64,000 bases of DNA. Origin: Autumnicola sp041679265. GTDB taxonomy: Bacteria; Bacteroidota; Bacteroidia; Flavobacteriales; Flavobacteriaceae. The notes under the pieces are model-generated. The model was not told the DNA's origin and did not search any database. It was given only the letters and a program-made list of their open reading frames with translations. The position numbers and the translations under genes were made by a program. The stretch lies in assembly GCF_041679265.1 (NCBI RefSeq), contig NZ_JBGFSM010000003.1:124001-188000 (forward strand). Reading direction: 5' to 3'. This document shows positions 37,098 to 44,189 of the stretch, piece after piece; positions within the stretch are counted from its first letter, which is position 1, and the number at the start of each line of letters is the position of its first letter.

Positions 37098-37370
37098 ATG
37101 AACAAAACTGATTTAATTGATGCAATGGCTGAAAATGCAGGTATTTCTAAAGCTGCCGCAAAAAAAGCCCTGGAGTCTTTTCTTGAAAATATAGAGACTT
37201 CCCTTAAAAAAGGAGATAGAGTTTCTCTTGTAGGATTTGGATCCTGGTCTGTATCTAAAAGAGCCGCACGCGAAGGTAGAAACCCTCAAACCGGAAAAAC
37301 TATTAAAATCGCCGCTAAAAATGTAGTAAAATTTAAAGCTGGAGCAGATTTGCAAAAAGCTGTTAACTAA
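37098..37370 (+). CDS. HU-type DNA-binding protein
   Basis: A 90-residue histone-like protein (NKTDLIDAMAENAGISKAAAKKAL, then FGSWSVSKRAAREGRNPQTGKTI) with the conserved RNPQTG arm tip. It binds and bends DNA as a dimer and shapes the nucleoid. It stands alone with a 186-base leader and its own terminator, as expected of a highly expressed gene. Confidence 0.95.
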   Translation: MNKTDLIDAMAENAGISKAAAKKALESFLENIETSLKKGDRVSLVGFGSWSVSKRAAREGRNPQTGKTIKIAAKNVVKFKAGADLQKAVN

Positions 37371-37395
37371 TCTACTACATTAGTAAAAAATCTTT

Positions 37396-37425
37396 AAGCC
37401 TCCTCTTATGGAGGCTTTTATTTTT
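37396..37425 (+). terminator. terminator of the HU gene
   Basis: AAGCCTCC and GGAGGCTT around six bases, followed by a T-rich tail. Confidence 0.85.
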
Positions 37426-37491
37426 AAAAAAATTAGGAGAATGATTTGATTTTTTTAAATTAATAAGTAGATTAGTTAAAAAGAACCCACT

Positions 37492-38052
37492 ATGATTGCT
37501 TTAAAACCAGCCAAAGGGCATCTGTTAGTTGCAGAGCCTACAATTATCGGGGACGTGGCATTTAACCGTTCGGTGGTGCTGTTAGCTAATCATTCGGAAA
37601 CCGGATCTGTAGGTTTCATTCTTAACAAAGTTCTCGATTTCACCCTTAAAGACCTTATTCCTGAACTGCAGGTAACTTTTAAAATATACAATGGCGGTCC
37701 TGTAGAACAGGACAACTTATATTTTATTCATAAAGTACCGGAACTTATCCCGGATAGTATAGAAATTGCCAGCGGCATATACTGGGGCGGAAATTTTGAA
37801 GCCGTCAAAGAACTTATTGCGAAAGACCTGCTTCATGAAAACCAGATAAAATTTTTCCTGGGTTATTCCGGTTGGGATGCCAACCAGTTAAATGCTGAGC
37901 TGGATTCCCACTCCTGGATAGTTACGACTAATGAAGACCATACCAATCTCATTGAAAGGCCCTATAATTCTTTTTGGAAGGATAAAATGCTTCAGCTAGG
38001 GGGGGAATATTTATTATGGTGTAATGCCCCTGAAAATCCAAGCTATAATTAA
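37492..38052 (+). CDS. YqgE/AlgH family protein
   Basis: A 186-residue protein with the family's opening KGHLLVAEPTIIGDVAFNRSVVLL and a later YWGGNFEAVKEL, plus SGWDANQLNAEL. Structure is known for homologues, but the role is only suggested (alginate regulation in Pseudomonas). The end overlaps the convergent aminotransferase gene by four bases. Confidence 0.92.
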   Translation: MIALKPAKGHLLVAEPTIIGDVAFNRSVVLLANHSETGSVGFILNKVLDFTLKDLIPELQVTFKIYNGGPVEQDNLYFIHKVPELIPDSIEIASGIYWGGNFEAVKELIAKDLLHENQIKFFLGYSGWDANQLNAELDSHSWIVTTNEDHTNLIERPYNSFWKDKMLQLGGEYLLWCNAPENPSYN

Positions 38053-38894
38053 ACCAGTCTTGCCTGTACATTAAGTTTAGAAAGTAAAAGGGCGGCGCTT
38101 TTGCTGCCAAAACTTTTTTTCCGATAGCGGCTTACAGGTTGTATTCCTACGGCAATATTGGTAATAAACAATTCGTCTGCCTTCTGTAATTCAAAAGGAG
38201 AAATAGATGTTTCTTCCAGCTTAAGGTCTGGTAATTTTTTAATTATTCCTGTGAGTTGTTTCCTGATTATCCCATTTAGGGCCCCGTCACTTAAAGGAGG
38301 GGTTTTTATAGTATCCCCTTTTACCAGGAAAATATTTCCGTTAAGAGCCTCCACAACATTTTTCTTCTCGTTAAGAATCAGGCAGTTATTATACCCGTTT
38401 TCTTTGGCAAAAATACTTCCCAAAACATTTACCGCACGGTTAGTAGATTTTATGGTGGATAGGATCCCGCTGTTGATGTAATGGTCTTTAAACAACTCTA
38501 TTTCATAAGGCTCTTCATTTAAAAGGTAGAATGGACTTTCTATTTTAAAGCAGGTAAGTGTATAGCCAACATTTCTTGTGGAGGGCGTATAAAACCCTCC
38601 CTCTTTTCTAAAAACCGTAAAACGTATCCTGGCGGGAGAATCTTTTAGGCCATTTACTTTTAGGAGCTCCAGGATTTCTTCCTCAAGAAATTCGGGCGAA
38701 AAAGAATTAGGAATTTCCATTCGCATAATGCGCATAGAAGCCATCAACCTGAAGTAATGATCTTCCCAGAAAATTATTTTTCCATTTATAATTCTAATGG
38801 TTTCAAAAACCGCATCTCCATATTTAAAGCCCCGGTTAAAAACCGAAAGACTGGCATCCTTATCTTCTAATAAATTTCCGTTAATGTTAATCAT
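38049..38894 (-). CDS. class IV aminotransferase (PabC/IlvE-like)
   Basis: A 281-residue PLP enzyme of fold type IV: FNRGFKYGDAVFETIR (18-33), the PLP-binding Lys in ILSTIKSTNRAVNVLG, and a glycine near the end in LSDGALNGIIRKQL. It may be 4-amino-4-deoxychorismate lyase or a branched-chain or D-amino-acid aminotransferase; the sequence alone does not decide. Its ATG is only eight bases from the hairpin of the preceding terminator. Confidence 0.85.
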   Translation of the reverse strand: MININGNLLEDKDASLSVFNRGFKYGDAVFETIRIINGKIIFWEDHYFRLMASMRIMRMEIPNSFSPEFLEEEILELLKVNGLKDSPARIRFTVFRKEGGFYTPSTRNVGYTLTCFKIESPFYLLNEEPYEIELFKDHYINSGILSTIKSTNRAVNVLGSIFAKENGYNNCLILNEKKNVVEALNGNIFLVKGDTIKTPPLSDGALNGIIRKQLTGIIKKLPDLKLEETSISPFELQKADELFITNIAVGIQPVSRYRKKSFGSKSAALLLSKLNVQARLV

Positions 38895-38920
38895 AAAAAA
38901 ACCCCGGTTTTAGCGGGGCT
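38895..38920 (-). terminator. terminator hairpin that abuts the next start codon
   Basis: On the minus strand CCCCG, CTAAAAC, CGGGG is followed by seven T and then directly by the ATG of the aminotransferase gene. It ends the START-like transcript and leaves the aminotransferase mRNA nearly leaderless or dependent on read-through. Confidence 0.7.
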
Positions 38921-38944
38921 AAGGTAATATTTATATTAGGAATA

Positions 38945-39331
38945 TTAAACTGATCCAAGTACCTGTTTTAAATCTGAAATCATATTTTCCCATAACATCT
39001 TACTTTCTTCAACTTCTGATTCTTCCGCAAAATCTGTAACCATAATAGAAACATCTTTGGTAATATCATCAACCTGAATTCTGATTTCAAAATAATATGA
39101 AGTATCCTCTTCTTCTATCCATCTGAATTTAATACGCTCATCACTTTTCTTACTGACCAATTTGGCTTTTTCTTCACTGCCTTCCCAGATAAAGGTGAAT
39201 ATTTCCCCACGGGAATTCACATTATCAGCATACCATTCACTAAGACCGGAGGGAGTGGAGATGTATTGATACAGCAAAGAAGGAGAAGCGTGAATAGGAA
39301 ACTCCATTTCGTACTTAATCTTTTCTTCCAT
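38945..39331 (-). CDS. START-like domain protein (AHSA1-like)
   Basis: A 128-residue single-domain protein with the SRPBCC pattern (YEMEFPIHASPSLLYQYIS, SEWYADNVN, FTFIWEGSEEKAKLV) found throughout Bacteroidota. The family forms a hydrophobic ligand pocket; its ligand here is unknown. It is separated by a terminator from the aminotransferase gene. Confidence 0.85.
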   Translation of the reverse strand: MEEKIKYEMEFPIHASPSLLYQYISTPSGLSEWYADNVNSRGEIFTFIWEGSEEKAKLVSKKSDERIKFRWIEEEDTSYYFEIRIQVDDITKDVSIMVTDFAEESEVEESKMLWENMISDLKQVLGSV

Positions 39332-39414
39332 TTCTTGATTTATTGATTTGCGCCAATATAGATATTAATTGGAAAGATAAAAAAGAAAAGATTTAAATAT
39401 TTCGGAAATTAATG

Positions 39415-39445
39415 TTTGTACCAATTCAAATTGTTTTTATATTTG
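39415..39445 (+). promoter_or_regulatory. promoter of the tRNA-Met gene
   Basis: TTTG (39415-39418), 19 bases, TATATTTG (39438-39445): an exact match to the Bacteroidota vegetative promoter, about 65 bases upstream of the mature tRNA. Confidence 0.7.
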
Positions 39446-39512
39446 CACCCGCATTTACAGAGAGCTGTTAAAGCTTGGTAAGGCAAGGGTGTAAACAGTT
39501 TATAGAAAATTT

Positions 39513-39586
39513 GGCGAGGTAGCTCAGTTGGTTAGAGCGTCGGATTCATAACCCGGAGGTCCCGAGTTCAAATCTCGGTCTCGCTA
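39513..39586 (+). tRNA. tRNA-Met (CAT)
   Basis: A 74-base cloverleaf. The acceptor GGCGAGG pairs with TCTCGCT, with G-T pairs at the ends; the D-arm is AGCTCAGTTGGTTAGAGC; the anticodon loop is TTCATAA with anticodon CAT; the T-arm is CCGAG, TTCAAAT, CTCGG. CCA is not encoded. The closing A-C pair next to the anticodon loop is mismatched, which is often seen in elongator tRNA-Met of this group. The gene may serve as an integration site for the island that follows. Confidence 0.95.
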
Positions 39587-39596
39587 CAATAAAAAC

Positions 39597-39630
39597 AAGG
39601 CTTTCGAGAAATCGGAAGCCTTTTATTTTT
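39597..39630 (+). terminator. terminator of the tRNA gene
   Basis: AAGGCTTTCG and CGGAAGCCTT form a stem closed by a short loop, followed by a T-rich stretch. Confidence 0.8.
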
Positions 39631-39637
39631 AGACCTA

Positions 39638-39657
39638 GTACAGAATAAGTACAGAAT
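39638..39657 (+). repeat. tandem repeat of GTACAGAAT
   Basis: Two copies of GTACAGAAT separated by AA, eight bases after the tRNA terminator. It lies at the boundary between core genes and the metal island and could be a recombination core site. There is no proof. Confidence 0.5.
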
Positions 39658-39833
39658 GGGGATTTTTCTTCTGGAAACATGAAGCATATATTTATTTAAT
39701 ATCATTTGAGATTAAATAATCTTTCTGGTTAAAATTTTGCTTTCATAATTATAGTTCTCACTTGAAATTTAGTACTACCACCTACCTCCTACTCTTTTTA
39801 AAGTACATCTATCCTAACACTTATATTTAATAA

Positions 39834-39865
39834 TTTGCTTAAATAAGCATATTTATATATATTTG
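39834..39865 (+). promoter_or_regulatory. arsR-type promoter with an operator over the -33 element
   Basis: TTTG (39834-39837), 20 bases, TATATTTG (39858-39865) is a near-ideal promoter. The perfect palindrome TGCTTAAATAAGCA (39836-39849) overlaps its -33 element. ArsR/SmtB repressors bind this kind of site, so the promoter is probably repressed by the product of the first gene until metal is bound. Confidence 0.7.
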
Positions 39866-39882
39866 TATAATAATTAAATTCT

Positions 39883-40254
39883 ATGAAATTGGAAATTACC
39901 TGTACCAGAGCACAAGCTGATCACAAACAGCTTCTTAATTGCAAAGCGACTTTAGACAAGATGGACGATAATTTTAAAGAAATAACCAAACTCCTTTCTA
40001 TTGCCGGAAATGGGGTTCGTTTAAAAATTCTGTTCCTTTTAAATATGGAGAATGAATTATGTCCCTGTGACATAGCTGATATTTTAGAAATGAGTGTTCC
40101 TGCAATCTCCCAGCATATTCGTAAAATTAAAGATGCGGGGTTTATAAAATCCAGAAGAGAAGGACAAACACTATACTATTCTTTAGTTGGAGAGAAAACC
40201 ACATTATTGCACAATGTTTTTACTTCCATAAGGACTTCAAAAAAAATAGCTTAA
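39883..40254 (+). CDS. ArsR/SmtB-family metal-responsive repressor
   Basis: A 123-residue winged-helix protein. The DNA-binding core is DIADILEMSVPAISQHIRKIKDAGF (about 66-90). Metal ligands are probably the Cys pair in ELCPCDIADIL (alpha-3) with Cys7 and Cys20 at the N-terminus (CTRAQADHKQLLNC), the layout of alpha-3N sensors for soft metals. It heads the MerTP operon: its stop abuts the MerTP start. Confidence 0.9.
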   Translation: MKLEITCTRAQADHKQLLNCKATLDKMDDNFKEITKLLSIAGNGVRLKILFLLNMENELCPCDIADILEMSVPAISQHIRKIKDAGFIKSRREGQTLYYSLVGEKTTLLHNVFTSIRTSKKIA

Positions 40255-40875
40255 ATGAAATCTTCTAGCAAATCGAATAATTCAGCCTTCGCAAGTGTAC
40301 TTACCGCAATTACCGCATCTTTATGCTGCATAACTCCACTTATTGCTATTCTGGCGGGAAGTAGTGGAATTGCCACCATGTTTTCCTGGTTAGAACCTTT
40401 CCGACCTTATTTGATTGGGCTTACCATAGGAATTCTTGTATTCGCCTGGTACCTCAAATTGAAGCCTAAAACACAAAAGGAAATAGAATGCGCATGTGAC
40501 GAAGATGAAAAAATCTCTTTCTGGCAATCAAAGAGTTTTCTGTTTATTATTACTGTTTTTACGGCCCTGATGCTCACCTTCCCCTACTATTCAAGGTTAT
40601 TCTATAATACTTCTGAAAAAGAAATTCTTGTAGTGGCTGAAAATAATATTGAGAAAAAAATTATTGAAATAGAAGGAATGACATGTGCAGGATGTGAAGC
40701 CCATGTGGAAAATGAAGTAAATAAGCTTCCGGGAATTATCTCTGTAAAAGCAAGTTATGATAATTCAAATGCCATTGTACAATTTGATAAATCGAAAGTA
40801 ACGGAAACTGAAATCTTTAAGGCTATCAATAAGACTGGATATAAAGCTATTACTGCGGAGAAAAAAATTAGATGA
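40255..40875 (+). CDS. merTP: MerTP: mercuric ion transporter with fused MerP-type HMA domain
   Basis: A 206-residue protein. Residues 1-115 are MerT-like, with three helices and the Cys pairs C24-C25 in TM1 (SLCCITPL) and C79/C81 in the loop (ECACDE). The C-terminal 70 residues are an HMA domain with GMTCAGCEAH (C144, C147). It moves Hg(II)-like ions from periplasm to cytoplasm for reduction. The same fused form is known in Bacteroidota. It abuts the ArsR gene and the reductase gene follows one base later. Confidence 0.92.
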   Translation: MKSSSKSNNSAFASVLTAITASLCCITPLIAILAGSSGIATMFSWLEPFRPYLIGLTIGILVFAWYLKLKPKTQKEIECACDEDEKISFWQSKSFLFIITVFTALMLTFPYYSRLFYNTSEKEILVVAENNIEKKIIEIEGMTCAGCEAHVENEVNKLPGIISVKASYDNSNAIVQFDKSKVTETEIFKAINKTGYKAITAEKKIR

Positions 40876-40876
40876 A

Positions 40877-42223
40877 ATGAAAAAATATGATGTATTTGTA
40901 ATTGGTTCCGGGATGTCCGGAATGACCGCTGCTAACAAATGTGCTTCAAAAGGGTTTAAAGTTGGGATTACTGATGAATTGCCATACGGGGGTAATTGTG
41001 CCTTGCGGGGATGTGATCCTAAAAAGGTGATTATAGGAGCTACTGAGGTTCGCGATTTTGCCCAAAGGCTTAATGGAAATGGAATAGATAATGTACCCAG
41101 AGTTAATTGGGAGGATATCATGGCATTTAAACAGTCTTTTGTGGATGCCATGCCTCCTAAAATTGAAAAAGGATATAAAAATAAAGATATAGATACTTAC
41201 CATACTTCAGCTAAATTTCTAAGTGGCAATACGCTGCAGGTAGGCGATGAAGTTATTGAAGCAGATAAAATAGTTATTGCTACAGGGGCAAAACCAAGAA
41301 TACTGGAATTTGAAGGCGGGGAATATGCGCTATCGAGTACTGATTTTCTTAACTTGAAAGAACTACCTCAGTCCCTGATATTTGTAGGAGGAGGTTATAT
41401 TGCTTTTGAATTTGCTCATATTGCTGCTCGCGCAGGAGCAAAAGTCGCTATAGTTCATCGCAGTAAAAAGCCATTGGAAAACTTTGAACAGGATATTGTA
41501 GAGCATCTTGTTAATGCTACTGAAGAATTAGGGATTAAATTGATTCTGGAAACTGAAGTCACCGGTATAGAAAAAACCGAAGAAGGTTACAATGTGAAAG
41601 GAAATAAAGATGGTAAAATTAAAACTTTTACAGCCGAAGCAGTTTTTAATTCAGCTGGCAGGCCTCCTGCCATTTTTGATCTTGATCTTGAAAAAGCGAA
41701 TATTTCGTATTCAAAAAAGGGGATTGCGATAAATGAATATTTACAAAGTACTTCTAATCCCAGAATTTATGCAGCCGGGGATGCAGCAGATACACGGGGA
41801 CTACCTTTGACTCCTGTAGCGGTTCTGGAAGGACATACACTGGCTTCCAACATTATTAAAGGGAATAAAAAAGAAGTTAGTTATCCGCCAATGCCCACAG
41901 TTGTTTTTACCCTTCCCACAATGGCTTCAGTGGGATTGACCGAAAAACAGGCAAAAGAGAAAGGAATTCAATATAAAGTAAACTATAAATCTGCCGATGA
42001 TTGGTTCAACGCCAAACGATTGAATGTTCCTGAATATGCATTCAAAACAATTATTGACAAAGAGACTGAAACAATCTTGGGAGCACATTTAATTGGACCC
42101 AATTCAGAGGAAGTCATTAATATTTTTGCCATGGCTATACGAACAAAAATGAAATTACAGGAGCTAAGAACTATGATTTTCACCTATCCCACTATGGCGT
42201 CAGATATACCCCATATGCTGTAG
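40877..42223 (+). CDS. FAD-dependent pyridine nucleotide-disulfide oxidoreductase, MerA-like
   Basis: A 448-residue enzyme. It has FAD-binding VIGSGMSG (8-15), a redox pair with C41 and C46 in GGNCALRGCDPKKV, NAD-binding FVGGGYIAFEFAHIAARAG, and AGDAADTRG near the end. The active site is CX4C, and the following Asp-Pro-Lys-Lys replaces the usual Ile/Val-Pro-Ser-Lys. The C-terminus lacks the vicinal Cys pair of classical MerA and there is no NmerA domain. The mer context supports a metal-ion reductase, but a different disulfide substrate is possible. Confidence 0.88.
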   Translation: MKKYDVFVIGSGMSGMTAANKCASKGFKVGITDELPYGGNCALRGCDPKKVIIGATEVRDFAQRLNGNGIDNVPRVNWEDIMAFKQSFVDAMPPKIEKGYKNKDIDTYHTSAKFLSGNTLQVGDEVIEADKIVIATGAKPRILEFEGGEYALSSTDFLNLKELPQSLIFVGGGYIAFEFAHIAARAGAKVAIVHRSKKPLENFEQDIVEHLVNATEELGIKLILETEVTGIEKTEEGYNVKGNKDGKIKTFTAEAVFNSAGRPPAIFDLDLEKANISYSKKGIAINEYLQSTSNPRIYAAGDAADTRGLPLTPVAVLEGHTLASNIIKGNKKEVSYPPMPTVVFTLPTMASVGLTEKQAKEKGIQYKVNYKSADDWFNAKRLNVPEYAFKTIIDKETETILGAHLIGPNSEEVINIFAMAIRTKMKLQELRTMIFTYPTMASDIPHML

Positions 42224-42242
42224 ATAAAAAATAAAATTTATT

Positions 42243-42449
42243 ATGAAAGTGCAATTAAAATCTGAGCTCACCTGCCCGAATTGTGGAAATAAAAAGCTAG
42301 AGATAATGCCTACAACTGCCTGCCAGTTTTTTTATGAATGTGAAAACTGCAAAAAAGTTTTAAAACCTAAAGAAGGGGACTGTTGTGTTTTTTGTTCTTA
42401 TGGTTCGGTTGCCTGTCCGCCAATACAGGAAGGTTCTGCCTGTTGTTGA
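42243..42449 (+). CDS. GDCCVxC-motif small protein
   Basis: A 68-residue Cys-rich protein: CPNCGNKKLEIM at the start, CENCKKVLKP in the middle and GDCCVFCSYGSVACPP near the end, with a CC at the C-terminus. Eleven Cys in all. It is a known mer/ars-associated family of unknown role, probably a zinc- or mercury-binding protein. Same direction as the reductase gene, 19 bases after it. Confidence 0.85.
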   Translation: MKVQLKSELTCPNCGNKKLEIMPTTACQFFYECENCKKVLKPKEGDCCVFCSYGSVACPPIQEGSACC

Positions 42450-42465
42450 AGAAATTCTAAAATAA

Positions 42466-42498
42466 TTTGGAGACCACCCCATAGTGGTAATTAACTTG
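42466..42498 (+). promoter_or_regulatory. promoter with operator upstream of the CsoR-like gene
   Basis: TTTGGAGACCACCC starts at 42466, and the same 14 bases recur at 42948. Between the -33 TTTG and a weak -7 element (TTAACTTG, 42491-42498) lies an imperfect palindrome, ACCACCCCATAGTGGT. The repeat before both neighbouring genes suggests a shared operator of the CsoR-like repressor. Confidence 0.55.
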
Positions 42499-42520
42499 CA
42501 CGATCTAAAAAAGTAAGGAG

Positions 42521-42889
42521 ATGATACCAAGAGATTTAAGTAAAGACATCAAGACTCGGTTACAAAGCATAAACGGTCAAATAAACGGACTCATAAAAAT
42601 GCTGGATGAAGAAGTAGATCCCGATAAAATCCTGCTTCAGTTTAAGGCAGCTCAAAATGGACTGGATAAAGCACATTTTCTTTTGCTGGATGAAACCTAC
42701 CGGAAAACTCTTGCCATAAAAATCTCTGAAACCGTGGAAGCCTGTCCCGGTGATTGTGGTAATGAAGATCGCATAGAATTTATACGAAAACAATTCCCGG
42801 ATCTAGAGCTGGACACTTTAACCTCTCAAATGAAAGAAATTGATAAACTTAGAAAACGTATTAATGCCTCAGATATTGAAAAATCATGA
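42521..42889 (+). CDS. CsoR/FrmR-family (DUF156) metal-sensing repressor
   Basis: A 122-residue all-helical protein. The N-terminal half is DUF156-like: DIKTRLQSINGQINGLIKML (about 8-27), then ILLQFKAAQNGLDKAHFLLLDE. The usual Cys-x-His/Cys ligand trio is changed: the first Cys position reads as Asp/Pro (EEVDPDKIL). A Cys pair (CPGDCG) is found further on, so the sensed signal may differ. The start has a rare clear Shine-Dalgarno (AAGGAG, eight bases before the ATG). It sits between two copies of the putative operator. Confidence 0.78.
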   Translation: MIPRDLSKDIKTRLQSINGQINGLIKMLDEEVDPDKILLQFKAAQNGLDKAHFLLLDETYRKTLAIKISETVEACPGDCGNEDRIEFIRKQFPDLELDTLTSQMKEIDKLRKRINASDIEKS

Positions 42890-42914
42890 GACACCCCTTA
42901 TTTATATATATCCT

Positions 42915-42947
42915 AAAAAGGCTTAATGAAAATTAAGCCTTTTTTTA
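42915..42947 (+). terminator. terminator of the CsoR-like gene
   Basis: AAAGGCTTAAT, GAAA, ATTAAGCCTTT followed by T: a strong hairpin directly before the second promoter/operator. Confidence 0.85.
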
Positions 42948-42981
42948 TTTGGAGACCACCCAGGGGCGGGTAGTACTTTTG
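42948..42981 (+). promoter_or_regulatory. second copy of the promoter/operator
   Basis: TTTGGAGACCACCC (42948-42961) repeats the sequence at 42466 exactly, and TACTTTTG (42974-42981) is an exact -7 element 22 bases from the TTTG. It drives the thioredoxin-like and Cys-rich genes and is probably controlled with the CsoR-like gene. Confidence 0.6.
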
Positions 42982-43026
42982 AAGTATTGAATTAAATAGA
43001 AATTAAAATTTTTAAAATAGAATGTT

Positions 43027-43296
43027 ATGAAAAGACAAGTTGAAGTATTCACAGCAGGCTGTCCCGTTTGTGATCCGGTAGTAAATATGGTCAAAGAACT
43101 AGCTTGTGAAAATTGTGATGTTAAAATCTATGACCTCGTAAAGCAATGCGACGATAAAACCTGCCTTACCAAAATGGAGGAATACAATATCAAAAAGATT
43201 CCTGCTGTGGCGGTAAATGGAAAATTACTCTCCTGCTGCAAAAATGAAGGAGTTTCACGAGAAGCATTAATAGAAGCCGGAATAGGGCAAGCCTAA
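43027..43296 (+). CDS. thioredoxin-family small protein
   Basis: An 89-residue protein with the redox motif CPVC (VFTAGCPVCDPVVN) and the cis-Pro KKIPAVAVNGKLL, the minimal thioredoxin fold. Further Cys at CENC and near the end (SCCKN) suggest metal or thiol handling. First gene of the second operator-controlled unit. A periplasmic signal is absent, so it acts in the cytoplasm. Confidence 0.82.
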   Translation: MKRQVEVFTAGCPVCDPVVNMVKELACENCDVKIYDLVKQCDDKTCLTKMEEYNIKKIPAVAVNGKLLSCCKNEGVSREALIEAGIGQA

Positions 43297-43375
43297 TAGG
43301 ATTATGGATACGGCCATTAATTTAACCAAACTTCCTGTTTCCGTATGGGCAGGAATACTTAAAACCAACATTATT

Positions 43376-43702
43376 ATGAAACCATTAAGTCAAGAATTAC
43401 AAAAATGTATTGATGATTGCAATGCCTGTATTACTTCGGCGAGAATTTGCCTGGATCAGCACTTGGGTGAACCCGATATGAAAAAGTGCCACCAGTTTTG
43501 TCTGGAATGCATAGCCCTTTGTACTGCCTGTGTCCAATTACTGGCAAGCCAATCTAATTACTCTAAACGTGTATGTGGTATTTGCGCTGACCTTTGTAAA
43601 GCCTGTGCAGATGAATGTGCCAAGTTCGATAGCGAAGTATGTCAGCAATGCGCAGAAAAATGTAGGGAATGTGCAGAAAGTTGCAAAAAAATGGCCGCTT
43701 AA
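43376..43702 (+). CDS. Cys-rich four-helix copper-storage-type protein (Csp-like)
   Basis: A 108-residue protein if the ATG at 43376 is used (MKPLSQELQKCIDDCNAC); an ATG at 43304 would add 24 residues not usual for the family. It has 19 Cys, mostly as CxxC and CxxxC along four helices (CIDDCNAC, CHQFCLECIALCTAC, CGICADLCKACADEC, CQQCAEKCRECAESC). Csp proteins line the inside of a four-helix bundle with thiolates and store Cu(I). No export signal. It follows the thioredoxin-like gene. Confidence 0.85.
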   Translation: MKPLSQELQKCIDDCNACITSARICLDQHLGEPDMKKCHQFCLECIALCTACVQLLASQSNYSKRVCGICADLCKACADECAKFDSEVCQQCAEKCRECAESCKKMAA

Positions 43703-43779
43703 AAAGAAAGTTTTATAGGGAATGGCCTAGCTGCTGTTCCTTTTTTTTAATATCAGTTTTCAATTTTAAAAAAACCAGA

Positions 43780-44178
43780 ATGTTCACCAAGATAAAAGAA
43801 GATTTCGTAAGTATAGGCTCTTTGTTCACTTCAGTTTCTACCTTACTCTGTTGTGCATTACCTTCCTTACTAGTTGCCGTAGGAATGGGTGCCGTAGTAG
43901 CCGGGTTGGCTTCTGATATACCCTGGCTTTTTAGCCTTAGTAAATATAAAGGCTGGACATTTTTAGTGGCAGGCATCATGATCGGGTTTAATTTCTGGTT
44001 GTTCTACGGAAGAAAAAGGGAACAAGCTTGTGAAATTGATGAAAACGGCAATGAAACCGCCTGCGACACGGCCGCTCGATGGAGCAAGGGAATTCTTTGG
44101 TTTTCATTTGCACTTTATATGCTGGGTCTGTTTTCAGCCTATTTGCTTTTTCCCATCCAGAAGTTTTTCGGAATTTAA
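43780..44178 (+). CDS. MerT-like membrane protein without HMA domain
   Basis: I choose the ATG at 43780 (MFTKIKEDFVSIGSLF), giving 132 residues; the upstream frame overlaps the Csp gene. It has three hydrophobic segments (about 12-45, 55-75, 100-125), and the Cys pair C24-C25 in TM1 (TLLCCALP) is at the same residue numbers as in MerTP. Loop Cys are in EQACEID and ETACDTA. It looks like a second metal-ion transporter of MerT type, but could be a different family. Confidence 0.65.
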   Translation: MFTKIKEDFVSIGSLFTSVSTLLCCALPSLLVAVGMGAVVAGLASDIPWLFSLSKYKGWTFLVAGIMIGFNFWLFYGRKREQACEIDENGNETACDTAARWSKGILWFSFALYMLGLFSAYLLFPIQKFFGI

Positions 44179-44189
44179 TCTAGAAAATT

